NCBI GenBank assembly: GCA_021299715.1
Contig: JAJTEL010000001.1
Span: 127,397-191,396, forward strand
Length of the DNA stretch: 64,000 nt
Origin: Ilumatobacteraceae bacterium
Lineage (GTDB): Bacteria > Actinomycetota > Acidimicrobiia > Acidimicrobiales > Ilumatobacteraceae
Reading direction: 5' to 3'
Part shown: positions 1-9,182 of the stretch, piece by piece
Position numbering within the stretch: the stretch's first letter is position 1
Layout of the letters: each line of letters starts with the position of its first letter
Translations under genes and position numbers: made by a program
The notes under the pieces: generated by a model
What the model was told of the DNA's origin: nothing
The model's database searches: none
What the model saw: only the letters and a program-made list of their open reading frames with translations

Positions 1-697
1 GGTCACTCTGAACGGTATTGCGGTGTGGCACGCCGACTTCGCACTCAAGAACAATCCGTCGTCGTTGTATTACGAGGTTCGCAACTTTGCTCTGATTGAC
101 ACTTTGGTCTTTGACGATCACAAGTGGAGACACTTGGCATGGCGTTATCTCAGTTTTGGATTCCGCAATGCATATTCACACCGCTACGCCAGTGCCGAAT
201 ACATGATTTGGGGAATGAAAGATTTTCTTGCCGGTCCAGACGAGTGGATGAAAATTGACCACGCGGCCAAGCACGACGAAATTCGACAAGTGTCTGAAGA
301 AAAGGCCATGCCGCTGTCGGACGAGTTGCAGAGTTTGGGTTTCACTCCGCCCCGATCAAAGCTGTATCGACTGGGCGGCTTTTTGCTGGCACCGTTCACC
401 GGAGCCGGACACTGGGTGCCACCTTTCGTGAGGTCAGGCAAGATGGGTGTGGCGCAAATTGATGTTCGAGCAGTGGGACTTGCTATTCGCCACGACGAAA
501 TCTTGTATCGCCATCCTCGCTTTGAAGAAGGTTTCGTCTGTCAACGTGACCGCGAACGCTTCATACGGATTCGACGCGAAGTGTTCCGCACATCGTGGCA
601 ATTGGTTCGCTCGTACAACTCGCTGAAGAAGGCCTATCGCGCAAAGTACCCAGAAATGGTCAGTACAGAGGCGTGGAAGGCTCGTTGCGGTCTGTAG
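1..697 (+). CDS. GlfT2-like galactofuranosyltransferase, C-terminal part (5' end outside window)
   Basis: The reading frame is open from base 2 and has no start in the window, so this is the 3' part of a longer gene. The visible 231 residues resemble the C-terminal domain of mycobacterial GlfT2, the GT2-family enzyme that polymerises the cell-wall galactan. Matching stretches include the VWHADF region just after the catalytic domain, KDFLAGPDEW (GlfT2 has DDFLAGPEH), and a basic helical tail with QRDRERF followed by LKKAYRAKYPE. The catalytic GT-A domain lies upstream of the window, so its DXD motif cannot be checked. The gene ends 2 bases before the stop of the convergent SpoIID gene. Function is inferred from similarity recalled by eye. 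Confidence 0.8.
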   Translation, partial: VTLNGIAVWHADFALKNNPSSLYYEVRNFALIDTLVFDDHKWRHLAWRYLSFGFRNAYSHRYASAEYMIWGMKDFLAGPDEWMKIDHAAKHDEIRQVSEEKAMPLSDELQSLGFTPPRSKLYRLGGFLLAPFTGAGHWVPPFVRSGKMGVAQIDVRAVGLAIRHDEILYRHPRFEEGFVCQRDRERFIRIRREVFRTSWQLVRSYNSLKKAYRAKYPEMVSTEAWKARCGL

Positions 698-699
698 AC

Positions 700-3099
700 C
701 TATTTGACCAGAGCTGCAGCAGCCATGAGCGACGACCATGTGCTTGGCCCCACTTTTCCGCTGGGGCGTATCTTGGCTCGTCGCTGATACGTCTTTACGT
801 CATTGGCTAATGACGATGTGAATTGACCAGTCACTGAAATCTTCTTGCGCAGTACTCGCGCCAGAGCACGCTGCAATGTACTGACTGCAGGGTGTCTGCT
901 TCCTACTTGCAAAACGGCGAGGTCGGTTCGTGCGCCAAGCCCCATTGCTTCCCACGTTGACCTGTCTACTGTCCCAGTTGGGGGCAAGTTCATGGACACT
1001 TGGAATGCTTTCACTGCTTTTTCGGTACCAGGGCCAAAAGCACCATCTGTAGCAAGTCGTTTTGACCCCTTTAGTTTCATTGCGGCATTCAAAGTCTTCT
1101 GAACGGTGGTCACCATGGGCCCTCTGTGTTTTTGCCCAAGCGGCAGACCGTGAATGACCGGCGCAGCAGGCGCCGATAGTGGAAGAAGATTTTGTGCACG
1201 TAAAGAATCGAGTTGTGCACGAAGGAAAAGAGTGAATTCGGCTTGACCACTAGTGGACAGGTGTACCCAACAACACAGAGAAGTGTTATCAAACCAACGC
1301 CATTGATGTGGCGCAGAACTTGCAGCGTTCCAGTCAACAATAGAAATCGCCGGGTTGGCGGCTGCAGCCGCAACCAAAGCAGAATTGGAAAGCGCATAAT
1401 TGCGAGACGTTGCACGTGTTGACATGTTGACAAAGATGATTCGCTGAACAGCTTTTGACGCGAGCGCAGAAATCATCTGCTGAAGTTCAGCGTTAAACGT
1501 ATTTGGGTCATCGTTGTATCCCAATTCAATGACTGCAATGGCAGGCGCAGGAAGAGCATTCACAACGCCAACACCGTCTAGGTCAACCTGTGGGGCGGCA
1601 ACGGTGAATAGACAGTCGGCTCCGGCCATTCCGCGACCTGCACATGCTTGGAATGTTGTGGCGGGATACGCAGGTGTAATTGCCGTAGCGAACTCGGTGG
1701 CAATACTTTCGCCAACCGAGTCGCCAATGAACAGAATGGAACCTGTTGGTGCAGCTGTGGGTTCAGACGAGAACAATGGAGTGGTTTCGTACCACGGCGC
1801 ATAGAGGTCCCAATCACCTCTAAAGTCCCATCCCGATCGCGTAACAGAACCTGCGGTGCCCGTAATAGCAACTGACGTTGCATATCCGTTCCAATCTCCA
1901 CCAAGGCCGTCATGTGTAGTGGTGACAGATAACAAGACGCCGATGCTTGGATATTTCTTTTGGATGTCTGCAGCAGAGATGAGTCGCGTCCACGATTGCA
2001 ATGCCGCATCGGCTGCTATGTCGCCAGGGTCTACTTGAGCTGGAAACTGACCTCCCGCTGTGCGCCCACCATTCGATGATGTGAACTCGGTGCGCACAAT
2101 AGAACCGCGGGAATCGCGCACGATTGAGCCAACAGTCTCGGCAATAGCGCGATCGGTTCGCGGGTCTTCCAGAACACTTGCGGTGCTAGCGCCAACGGTA
2201 CGTAATGCTGCGCCGCCGTACACCTGGCAGTCCATTGTGTCGCACGACTTTGCATACGAATAACGAGCTTCCGACAATGAATAACTGCGTGCAGCAACCG
2301 CTTGGGCGCGAAGTGCGTGCATACCAAGACCACCCACTTGGTCGCCCCACCCAGCAGGCGATTCTCGTGGTACAACTCCGCGCAAGTACGACTCAAGAAG
2401 AACAAGGTTGACACTGCGATAGTTGCCCTTGCCGTCAGTAGCCGCGCGAAGCCCGCCGCGGTAATAACGAATGCGTGCGCGATACGACGACGTTGCAGGT
2501 TCGCATAACCCAATGAGTTCCGTAGGAGCAACCGCTGCTGGGTTTGACCCGGTGGCGGTGATGAAGTCAATTGGTCCGGCGATGTTGTCGCCAATGAGTG
2601 TGAAACCAGCTGGCGTACCAGTGGATGCACCACATGTGGAGTCTGCAGATGCATACACGTCATACACGTTGCGAGCAACTGGTCGAGCAATGAGCGCCCC
2701 GTATGTTTCGGCGCGTCCAGCCCATTGTGCAGTTTTGTTATCGGAGACAACCGCGGTCTGTTTTCCGTCGAGAGCTTGTAGGCGAATACTCATGACGCCA
2801 CCTGGTTGAGCAGCCGCATCTTGTGGTCCGAGCACACTGAGAGTGCGACCACTACCTCCGTAATAGAAGTTGATGATGTCGGTCCACGTTGCGTTGAGGC
2901 GTGTAGCCCACCCAAGTGCTCCGAACTGGCTGAGTCCTCGGCCGTGGCCGAATCCGTGACCACGAACAACGATGGCGATGGGTGGGAGAGCGTCTGCGGA
3001 TACGGACGTCGCTTGTGGAGATGAGGGAAGAACAGATGAACACACAGCGGCGAGCGCCGCCATGGCGCCAACTTTCCATGTGTGACGGGTTCTTCTCAT
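700..3099 (-). CDS. Secreted SpoIID / SGNH-hydrolase / peptidoglycan-binding fusion protein
   Basis: A 799-residue exported protein. Residues 1-36 look like a signal peptide. A GHGFGHGRGLSQFGA-like SpoIID/LytB motif lies at 47-61 and the SpoIID core at about 200-350, with VPRES at 243-247 (the Glu matches the catalytic Glu of SpoIID lytic transglycosylases) and ALRAQAVAARSYSL after it. Residues 454-635 read as an SGNH/GDSL hydrolase: GDS at 459-461, GYND at 527-530 and a late His at 613. Two PG_binding_1-like repeats follow (about 660-715 and 722-795), each with FGPxT or VGPST signatures. It probably cuts glycan strands and removes an ester group while anchored to peptidoglycan. A TAGCGT hexamer lies 8 bases before the ATG, overlapping the end of the upstream gene. 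Confidence 0.85.
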   Translation of the reverse strand: MRRTRHTWKVGAMAALAAVCSSVLPSSPQATSVSADALPPIAIVVRGHGFGHGRGLSQFGALGWATRLNATWTDIINFYYGGSGRTLSVLGPQDAAAQPGGVMSIRLQALDGKQTAVVSDNKTAQWAGRAETYGALIARPVARNVYDVYASADSTCGASTGTPAGFTLIGDNIAGPIDFITATGSNPAAVAPTELIGLCEPATSSYRARIRYYRGGLRAATDGKGNYRSVNLVLLESYLRGVVPRESPAGWGDQVGGLGMHALRAQAVAARSYSLSEARYSYAKSCDTMDCQVYGGAALRTVGASTASVLEDPRTDRAIAETVGSIVRDSRGSIVRTEFTSSNGGRTAGGQFPAQVDPGDIAADAALQSWTRLISAADIQKKYPSIGVLLSVTTTHDGLGGDWNGYATSVAITGTAGSVTRSGWDFRGDWDLYAPWYETTPLFSSEPTAAPTGSILFIGDSVGESIATEFATAITPAYPATTFQACAGRGMAGADCLFTVAAPQVDLDGVGVVNALPAPAIAVIELGYNDDPNTFNAELQQMISALASKAVQRIIFVNMSTRATSRNYALSNSALVAAAAANPAISIVDWNAASSAPHQWRWFDNTSLCCWVHLSTSGQAEFTLFLRAQLDSLRAQNLLPLSAPAAPVIHGLPLGQKHRGPMVTTVQKTLNAAMKLKGSKRLATDGAFGPGTEKAVKAFQVSMNLPPTGTVDRSTWEAMGLGARTDLAVLQVGSRHPAVSTLQRALARVLRKKISVTGQFTSSLANDVKTYQRRAKIRPSGKVGPSTWSSLMAAAALVK

Positions 3100-3107
3100 G
3101 GGAATGA

Positions 3108-3113
3108 ACGCTA
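3108..3113 (-). promoter_or_regulatory. Candidate -10 box of the SpoIID-fusion gene
   Basis: TAGCGT on the minus strand ends 8 bases before the ATG at 3099 and overlaps the stop codon of the DMT gene. A transcript starting here would have almost no leader. Confidence 0.4.
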
Positions 3114-4013
3114 GGCGGTTTGAACCTCAGGTTGGTGGCGCTCCACCGTTTCGCGCTCTTGTACAGCAACACCAACAAGAACCAAGGCCATACCGACAAG
3201 GTCAATGGCGGTTGGCGTCTGGTCTAAATAGAGAAATCCGAAGACGGCTGCGGTAACAGGAAGTAACGCCAGCATGACGGAGAAGCGACGAATAGGAATA
3301 CGCCGAAGTGTGGATTGATCAATTCCGTAACCGATGACATTCGAGAGAAGTCCAACAAGTACACAACTGAAGAACAGCGAAGGGGTACTGAACGCAAGTG
3401 CTGCGTCGTTTGATGCAAACGGGGTGATGAGAACTCCACCAACGACAAGTCCTATTCCGAGACCTGCTACTCCGCGGTCAGCCATGGCAACGCGTGAACC
3501 AATGACGATGTATGCAGCCCACATGGCAGATGCAGCAAGAATGAACACAAGACCGAGCGGCTCGTTGCCTAACTCGACACCGCCAAGAACCACAACGCCC
3601 ACTGTTGCAAGAAGCAATGCGTATGTATTGCGAAGTGATCGAGTCATGAACGCGGCAACCGCGATGGGTCCAATGAATTCGATGGTGACTCCTTTGCCGA
3701 GCGGTAAGGAATCAATGGCCAGATAGAAAAACATGTTCATGAGTGCTGTTGCGGTACCGAAAGCGCCCGCCCACAACAAGTCTCGTCGCGTCCAGCGAAC
3801 GTGATTTCTTCGTACGGAGAATGCGCACAAAATGAGTCCGGCGCTCAGTACACGTATCCACGCAATCGTTGCGGGCGACATTTGGTCGAACAAGTTGACT
3901 GCAACAACCGCACCGGTGTACTGCGCTGCTGCAGACAGCACAAAGAACACTTCGGGAGGCGCAGTGTTAAAGAGACGCTCGGAACGAGAGTGTTCCGCAG
4001 ACGGAGATGTCAC
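3111..4013 (-). CDS. EamA/DMT-family transporter
   Basis: A 300-residue polytopic membrane protein with about ten hydrophobic segments, two EamA-type halves and a charged N-terminal tail. The length is normal for drug/metabolite transporters of the RhtA/EamA type, which export amino acids or other small metabolites. The pattern PLGKGVTIEFIGPIAV at the end of the first half is typical of RhtA-like members. The start is GTG at 4013, six bases after the stop of the class II aldolase gene, so the two are probably cotranscribed. The substrate cannot be inferred from the sequence. Confidence 0.85.
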   Translation of the reverse strand: MTSPSAEHSRSERLFNTAPPEVFFVLSAAAQYTGAVVAVNLFDQMSPATIAWIRVLSAGLILCAFSVRRNHVRWTRRDLLWAGAFGTATALMNMFFYLAIDSLPLGKGVTIEFIGPIAVAAFMTRSLRNTYALLLATVGVVVLGGVELGNEPLGLVFILAASAMWAAYIVIGSRVAMADRGVAGLGIGLVVGGVLITPFASNDAALAFSTPSLFFSCVLVGLLSNVIGYGIDQSTLRRIPIRRFSVMLALLPVTAAVFGFLYLDQTPTAIDLVGMALVLVGVAVQERETVERHQPEVQTA

Positions 4014-4019
4014 TCGGAT

Positions 4020-4856
4020 TTAGTCGAAAAGATCTGGATCAGTTCGGCAAATTTCTTGCCACAAAGGCTGGAAGTGCATCCAGCCAGTGATTGCACTGCC
4101 GGCGTTCTCACGTGTGTACACAGCGGACTCGTGAGGAATGTGCTTTGGTGTTCCCGCAGCCATTGCCGCAAGTTGTGCTTGTGCACAACGTTCGAAACAC
4201 ACGAACCAGAACACTGCTTCGTCAACCGATGCACCAACGGTGAAGTGGCCATGGTTTTGGTGAATTGCGGCGCGGTAATTGCCGAATGCTTCTGCAAAGT
4301 CACGACCAGCAGCTTCTTCGAATACAACAGCACCGCCGTGATCGGCGATGACAACATTTTGCTCGTAGAAAGCACACGAGTCTTGAGTGAGTGGGTCAAG
4401 CGGAATACCAAGTGAGCTGAACGCCTTGCCGTACACCGAGTGTGCGTGCGCAGCTGCAATGACATCGGGACGCGCGGTGTGCACGGCTGCGTGCAAAACG
4501 TATGCAGCACGGTTCACGCTGTGCTTGCCGTACACCACTTCACCGTGGTGGTTCACAAGAATGAGATCAGATACACGCATGTGTCGGAATGACAAACCAA
4601 GTGGGTTTACCCAGAAGTGATCGGGGAACTCTGGGTCGCGAACTGTGATGTGCCCGGCAACTCCTTCGCCAAATCCGAATCGACCAAAGATTCGCAATGC
4701 TCCTGCAAGGCGTTGCTTGCGGTGAAGGCGTTCCTCTTCAATGGTGCGAGTGGCCATGAGGTCTTCAAAACCAATGGTGGTGACTTCTTTCGGAGTAAGG
4801 GGAACTCCGTCAATCATGCGAGTCTCGGTCTGTGGTGCATCTGGCGTGATGGTCAT
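4020..4856 (-). CDS. Class II aldolase/adducin-domain protein
   Basis: A 278-residue soluble protein of the class II aldolase/adducin family, in which a Zn2+ ion held by three His residues stabilises an enediolate. Visible ligand motifs are HAHS (AAAHAHSVYG) and NHGH (IHQNHGHFTVG). The N-terminal GRFGFGEGVAGHITVRDP stretch is typical of the fungal/actinobacterial branch annotated as aldolase or decarboxylase of unknown substrate. A TAAGGT hexamer ends 6 bases before the ATG, suggesting a leaderless mRNA. The DMT transporter gene follows directly downstream. The gene is divergent from the RidA-like gene. Confidence 0.85.
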   Translation of the reverse strand: MTITPDAPQTETRMIDGVPLTPKEVTTIGFEDLMATRTIEEERLHRKQRLAGALRIFGRFGFGEGVAGHITVRDPEFPDHFWVNPLGLSFRHMRVSDLILVNHHGEVVYGKHSVNRAAYVLHAAVHTARPDVIAAAHAHSVYGKAFSSLGIPLDPLTQDSCAFYEQNVVIADHGGAVVFEEAAGRDFAEAFGNYRAAIHQNHGHFTVGASVDEAVFWFVCFERCAQAQLAAMAAGTPKHIPHESAVYTRENAGSAITGWMHFQPLWQEICRTDPDLFD

Positions 4857-4862
4857 AGTCTC

Positions 4863-4868
4863 ACCTTA
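4863..4868 (-). promoter_or_regulatory. Candidate leaderless -10 box (aldolase)
   Basis: TAAGGT on the minus strand, 6 bases before the ATG at 4856. Confidence 0.5.
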
Positions 4869-4875
4869 GGACAGA

Positions 4876-5283
4876 ATGAGCAGTATGGGAATCAGTGAAA
4901 TACGTCCAGAGCACATGGCACCCCCCGCAGCCAAGTACGCACACGCAATGAAAGTGGACGGTGCTGGGCAGTTCATCTTCACCTCGGGCGTTGTGCCCAC
5001 CATGCCCGACGGCACCGTGCCACCATCCATTGAAGGTCAGGCACGCGTGGTCTGGGCCAATCTCATTGAGATTCTGCGGGCGGGAAACATGGCGGTGACC
5101 GACATCGTCAGCATCACCACGTATGTGGTGGCCACCGAGTCCCTGCGAGATCACCTGCCCTTAGTGATGGCGGTGCGAGATGAGGTGATGGGGGACCACA
5201 GGGTTGCGAGCACATTGGTGACGGTTCCTGCCCTTGCGCGAGCCGAATGGCTGATGGAAATCAGTCTGGTTGCCGCCCGATAA
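4876..5283 (+). CDS. RidA/YjgF-family protein lacking the conserved Arg
   Basis: A 135-residue protein with the YjgF/YER057c/UK114 fold. RidA enzymes hydrolyse reactive enamine/imine intermediates released by PLP enzymes. Recognisable parts are the N-terminal ...KYAHAMKVDGAGQFIFTSG strand, the central EGQARVVWANLIEILRAG helix and the C-terminal ...RVASTLVTVPALA segment. Where Rid1 enzymes have PAR-S/T with the catalytic Arg, this protein reads VAS-T by eye alignment, so imine deaminase activity may be absent. It probably belongs to a Rid2-7-like subgroup. It is divergent from the aldolase gene and precedes the mutase gene by 17 bases, so an operon is likely. Confidence 0.8.
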   Translation: MSSMGISEIRPEHMAPPAAKYAHAMKVDGAGQFIFTSGVVPTMPDGTVPPSIEGQARVVWANLIEILRAGNMAVTDIVSITTYVVATESLRDHLPLVMAVRDEVMGDHRVASTLVTVPALARAEWLMEISLVAAR

Positions 5284-5300
5284 ACCCTCCATGAGGGGCG

Positions 5301-6914
5301 ATGGTGCCAGCCGCCGTACCATTGACTCCTATGGCTGAAGACGTAAAGCGCACAGACTCTGGCATTGAAATTGCCCCCATGTACACGGCCGCAGATTTGG
5401 CGGGGTGGGATGCCGACTCCCAACTCGGAGTACCAGGTGGCGCTCCGTACACCCGCGGTGTGTACCCCACGATGTACCGAGGCAAGTTGTGGACCATGCG
5501 CCAATACGCCGGATTTGGAACAGCTGAATCCACCAACGAGCGCTTTAAGTTCCTGCTGCAGGCCGGACAAACCGGACTGTCATGTGCGTTCGACCTTCCC
5601 ACGCAAATGGGGTACGACAGCGACCATCCACGTGCAGAAGGCGAAGTGGGCAAAGTGGGAGTTGCCATCAGTTGTCTTGATGACATGCGTTTGTTGTTGA
5701 AGGACCTACCACTCGACAAAGTCTCAACATCAATGACCATCAACTCAACGGCAGCAATTCTGTTGTTGATGTATGAATTGGTGGCCGAAGAGCAGGGTGT
5801 TCCATCAACTGCGATTAGCGGAACCATTCAGAATGACCTATTGAAGGAATACATTGCGCGCGGAACGTATGTCTACCCACCGCGACCTTCAATGCGCATC
5901 ATCACAGACATTTTCGACTACTGCTCGAAGAATGTTCCGAAGTGGAACACCATCTCTATTTCGGGCTATCACATTCGTGAAGCAGGTAGCACTGCGGTGC
6001 AGGAAATTGCATTTACGTTGGCAAATGCAATTGCGTATGTTCAGGCCGCGGTCGATGCTGGTCTCGATGTTGACGACTTTGCACCACGTCTCTCGTTCTT
6101 CTGGAATGGCCACAATAACTTCTTTGAGGAAGTAGCAAAGTTCCGCGCCAGTCGTCGCATGTGGCACAAAATTATGACGGAACGTTTTGGCGCAAAGAAA
6201 GAAAGCAGCAAGCTTCTGCGCTTCCATACCCAAACGGGTGGAAGCACGTTGACAGCTCAACAGCCACTCAACAACGTTGTTCGTGTTGCGGTTCAATCTC
6301 TTGCAGCCGTCATGGGTGGAACACAGAGCCTTCACACCAATGGATTCGACGAAGCATTAGGTCTTCCCACCGAAGACGCGGCCCGTATCGCGTTGCGTAC
6401 TCAACAAATCATTGGCTACGAAAGCGGAGTTGCAGATACTCCCGACCCATTGGCTGGTTCGTACTTTGTCGAGTCGCTGACAGATGAAGTGGAACGACTG
6501 GCATGGGAGTACATCGAGCGCATCGATGCAATGGGTGGCGCAGTTGACGCAATTGAGGCTGGTTTCCAGATGGACGAAATTGAGCAGAGTGCATATGACT
6601 ACACGAAGTCCATTGACGACGATGAACGAGTCATTGTTGGTGTCAATAAGTTCACTGTCGATAACGAACCAGAGCCAAATGTGTTCCCCATTGATCCCAG
6701 CCTTGCTGTTGGTCAAATTGCACGTTTGAAGAAGTTCAAGGAAAATCGCGATCAGGCCAAAGTGCAGCAGTTGCTGAACGATGTAAAAGAAGCGGCAAAG
6801 GGAACCACAAACGTTCTCATTCCAATGAAGGAAGCGCTTCGCGCTCACGCCACTCTTGGAGAAGTGAGTGATGCGCTTCGTGAGGTCTACGGCACATATC
6901 AACCAGGCCGCTAG
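5301..6914 (+). CDS. mutA: Methylmalonyl-CoA mutase, catalytic subunit without B12 domain
   Basis: A 537-residue acyl-CoA mutase TIM-barrel subunit that ends before any cobalamin-binding domain (no DXHXXG). It corresponds to the split-type large subunit. The substrate-pocket Tyr ([10 protein letters not shown]) and the Arg in the [10 protein letters not shown] segment match methylmalonyl-CoA mutases. Isobutyryl-CoA mutases have Phe and Gln at these positions. It would convert (R)-methylmalonyl-CoA to succinyl-CoA with a separate B12 subunit, which is not in this window. The ATG at 5301 has a GAGGGG Shine-Dalgarno. An in-frame ATG at 5331, preceded by TACCAT at 5317-5322, is an alternative start. 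A crotonase gene follows 23 bases downstream. Confidence 0.9.
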   Translation: MVPAAVPLTPMAEDVKRTDSGIEIAPMYTAADLAGWDADSQLGVPGGAPYTRGVYPTMYRGKLWTMRQYAGFGTAESTNERFKFLLQAGQTGLSCAFDLPTQMGYDSDHPRAEGEVGKVGVAISCLDDMRLLLKDLPLDKVSTSMTINSTAAILLLMYELVAEEQGVPSTAISGTIQNDLLKEYIARGTYVYPPRPSMRIITDIFDYCSKNVPKWNTISISGYHIREAGSTAVQEIAFTLANAIAYVQAAVDAGLDVDDFAPRLSFFWNGHNNFFEEVAKFRASRRMWHKIMTERFGAKKESSKLLRFHTQTGGSTLTAQQPLNNVVRVAVQSLAAVMGGTQSLHTNGFDEALGLPTEDAARIALRTQQIIGYESGVADTPDPLAGSYFVESLTDEVERLAWEYIERIDAMGGAVDAIEAGFQMDEIEQSAYDYTKSIDDDERVIVGVNKFTVDNEPEPNVFPIDPSLAVGQIARLKKFKENRDQAKVQQLLNDVKEAAKGTTNVLIPMKEALRAHATLGEVSDALREVYGTYQPGR

Positions 6915-6937
6915 AGCCACCTTGGGTGTGTGCGCTG

Positions 6938-7627
6938 ATGAGTGATTCGGTTGTTTTTGTTGAGAAGTTTGGCGCTCGCGCCGAGATTGTCCTCAACCGG
7001 CCCGAGCGGAAAAACTCGATTACTCCTGACGTCACCGAATTACTGCGTGATGCCATTACTGCGACGTCACACGATGAATCGGTGAATTGCATTCTCTTGC
7101 GCGGAAATGGCGGCGTGTTTTGTTCTGGAGTCGATCTAAAAGAATCGGGAAACGGAACGAAGCCAGGGCCATTGCCGGCGTGGCCGCAGGTGCACGCAGC
7201 GCTGTATTCATCGCCCGTTCCAGTCGTTGTTGCATTAGAGAAGTACGCCATTAATGCTGGTGCAGCACTTGCATTAGCTGCACCGGTGGTCGTCGCAGGG
7301 GAGTCTTCTTTCCTGCAAGTTGGTGAGTTAGCAATTGGAGTGGCGGCGCCCATGTGTGCTGCTTGGTTGCATCTTCGTTTTGCTCCGTCGGTTGCAGACA
7401 GGCTTGTGTATCTTGCCGATCGAGTTCCTGCGGCTGAACTCTTGCGCTTGGGAGTTGCAACAGAAGTAGTGGATGACTCGATGGTGGTTGAACGAGCTCG
7501 CGAGCTTGCTGACCGAATTGCGTCGTACCCCGTGGGTGGTCGTATCGCAATGAACAAGAAATGGAAAGAACTTCGCGGGGAAATTTCAGACCCCGTGGCG
7601 TGGTTTACCGACTTGTTGTCGCGTTAA
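6938..7627 (+). CDS. Enoyl-CoA hydratase/isomerase-family protein
   Basis: A 229-residue crotonase-fold protein. The first oxyanion-hole segment is clear (GVFCSGVDLKE). The second (AINAGAALALAAP) is degenerate, and the usual PEIxLGxxPGAGG stretch is replaced by VGELAIGVAAPMC, so the catalytic Glu residues cannot be placed with confidence. The enzyme could be a hydratase, isomerase or another acyl-CoA-modifying crotonase. The ATG at 6938 is preferred over the upstream in-frame GTG. It lies downstream of the mutase gene on the same strand. Its TAA shares a TTAA tetranucleotide with the stop of the convergent ligase gene. Confidence 0.8.
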   Translation: MSDSVVFVEKFGARAEIVLNRPERKNSITPDVTELLRDAITATSHDESVNCILLRGNGGVFCSGVDLKESGNGTKPGPLPAWPQVHAALYSSPVPVVVALEKYAINAGAALALAAPVVVAGESSFLQVGELAIGVAAPMCAAWLHLRFAPSVADRLVYLADRVPAAELLRLGVATEVVDDSMVVERARELADRIASYPVGGRIAMNKKWKELRGEISDPVAWFTDLLSR

Positions 7628-9129
7628 GCAGTTGGCCAGTAGGCATCGCGCAAGTAGCGCTTCTTTAATTTTCCGTGCGCTTCGCGTGGGAGTGCTTCGT
7701 GAAAATCGACCGACTTTGGACACTTGAATGATGCCAATCGTTCTTTGCACCACGAGATGAGTTCCGATTCGGTGACAGACTGCCCAGGTTCAACCTCGAT
7801 TGCAGCCTTGACTTCTTGGCCAAACTCGGCGTGAGGAATTCCAAAGACCGCAACATCTTTTACTGCGGGGTGTTGGCTAATGACACCTTCAATTTCTGCG
7901 GGATAAATGTTTGAACCGCCAGACAAAATGAGATCAACACGGCGGTCGACTAAGTAGATGAAGCCGTCGGCGTCCACGTATCCCAAGTCGCCCACAGTGA
8001 ATCGACCATCTGGAAGTCGACTGGAATTCGTCTTTGCCGCATCTCCGTAATATTCGGGCGCTCCACCCTCGCGCAGAAAATAGAGAGTCCCAATTTCGCC
8101 AGCGGGCAGGTCGTTGCCGTTGTCATCAACAACGGAGGCTTTCAAAATGGGTGCTGGTTTTCCTACGGTTCCGGGTCTGTCCATCCACTCTTGGCTTGTA
8201 CACACAACGGGTCCAGTTCCTTCGGAACTTCCATAAAACTCCACCACTATGGGTCCGAGAAGATCGATGAGGCGTTGTTTTGCCCAGGGTGGACACGGTG
8301 CCGCAGTATGAGTGATCCATTTCAGTGATGAAAGATCGTGTTGCGTAAAGAGCGAGTCTTCACATTTTGCGAGACGAACCATCAGCGTGGGCACCATGGG
8401 GACACTGGTGACGGCGTACGTCTCTACATCGTTAAGGAACTGCTCTACGTCAAACCGTTCCTTAATGATGAGAGTGTGATGACGCCCGAAGCATGCCTGT
8501 AGAACTCCGGTTCCGAATGCGTGATACAGAGGAGTTGCGAGATAGCACACGCCTTCTTCTGGCATGCGCACAAATGCTCCCCAATTAGTGACTCCGGCTA
8601 ACCATGCTGAAAACGGCGCACCTGCATCTGCGCGCACCACACCTTTTGACGGGCCCGTTGTGCCGCCCGTGTAGAGAAGGGCAGACCCTGTCACGCTGCA
8701 TTCGAATTCGGTTGACGGTTGCGCATCACGCCACGCTTCGTAGGTGTCGCCAACCACAATGATTCGCGTGGTGGGGATGCCTACTTCTGTGGCAGCAGCC
8801 CGACCATTTTCTTCATTTTTCTGATCAACAATGAGAAACGAAGCGCCACTGTTCTGCAGCAAGTACACCAACTCAGGAACGGTGAGATGCCAATTCAGTG
8901 GAACATATTTCGTTCCCGCGAGAATGTTTCCAAGAAACAACTCAGGCCACTCAAGTCTGTTATCACACAGAAAAGCCCATCGATCACCAATCTGTAATTC
9001 CTCGGCGCGGAGTGCATAGGCGACTCTGTGTGCACGAGCCTCAAGTTCTTCCCACGTAATGGACCCTTGTGACGAAATGACAGCGGTGCCCGTGGGATTT
9101 CTCTGAGTTGATGTCAGTAAGTGACTCAC
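7624..9129 (-). CDS. Acyl-CoA synthetase (AMP-forming), FadD-like
   Basis: A 501-residue member of the ANL superfamily that activates a carboxylic acid to acyl-AMP and then acyl-CoA. The P-loop-like motif LLYTGGTTGPSKG, the YGSSEGTG motif, the hinge GDLGYVDADGFIYLVDR and the C-terminal catalytic Lys region (HGKLKKRYLRD) are all present. The length is normal for medium-chain or aromatic acyl ligases, but the substrate is not evident. The start is GTG at 9129, with TACCGT 7 bases upstream, consistent with a leaderless transcript. The 3' end overlaps that of the crotonase gene by four bases. Confidence 0.9.
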   Translation of the reverse strand: MSHLLTSTQRNPTGTAVISSQGSITWEELEARAHRVAYALRAEELQIGDRWAFLCDNRLEWPELFLGNILAGTKYVPLNWHLTVPELVYLLQNSGASFLIVDQKNEENGRAAATEVGIPTTRIIVVGDTYEAWRDAQPSTEFECSVTGSALLYTGGTTGPSKGVVRADAGAPFSAWLAGVTNWGAFVRMPEEGVCYLATPLYHAFGTGVLQACFGRHHTLIIKERFDVEQFLNDVETYAVTSVPMVPTLMVRLAKCEDSLFTQHDLSSLKWITHTAAPCPPWAKQRLIDLLGPIVVEFYGSSEGTGPVVCTSQEWMDRPGTVGKPAPILKASVVDDNGNDLPAGEIGTLYFLREGGAPEYYGDAAKTNSSRLPDGRFTVGDLGYVDADGFIYLVDRRVDLILSGGSNIYPAEIEGVISQHPAVKDVAVFGIPHAEFGQEVKAAIEVEPGQSVTESELISWCKERLASFKCPKSVDFHEALPREAHGKLKKRYLRDAYWPTA

Positions 9130-9136
9130 CTCAGTG

Positions 9137-9142
9137 ACGGTA
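9137..9142 (-). promoter_or_regulatory. Candidate leaderless -10 box (acyl-CoA synthetase)
   Basis: TACCGT on the minus strand, 7 bases before the GTG at 9129. Confidence 0.5.
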
Positions 9143-9182
9143 GTCGTTTGAAAGACAGTAGAGAACTGTTGAGACGTATCCC

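Noticed and set aside
2031-2750. A 239-codon frame inside the SpoIID-fusion gene
   Set aside because: Same strand but another frame; no family resemblance, while the SpoIID frame is continuous across it.
6817-7557. A 246-codon frame antisense to the mutase and crotonase genes
   Set aside because: It has no recognisable domain and low-complexity Ser/Thr/Ala composition, and both genes on the other strand are well-supported family members.
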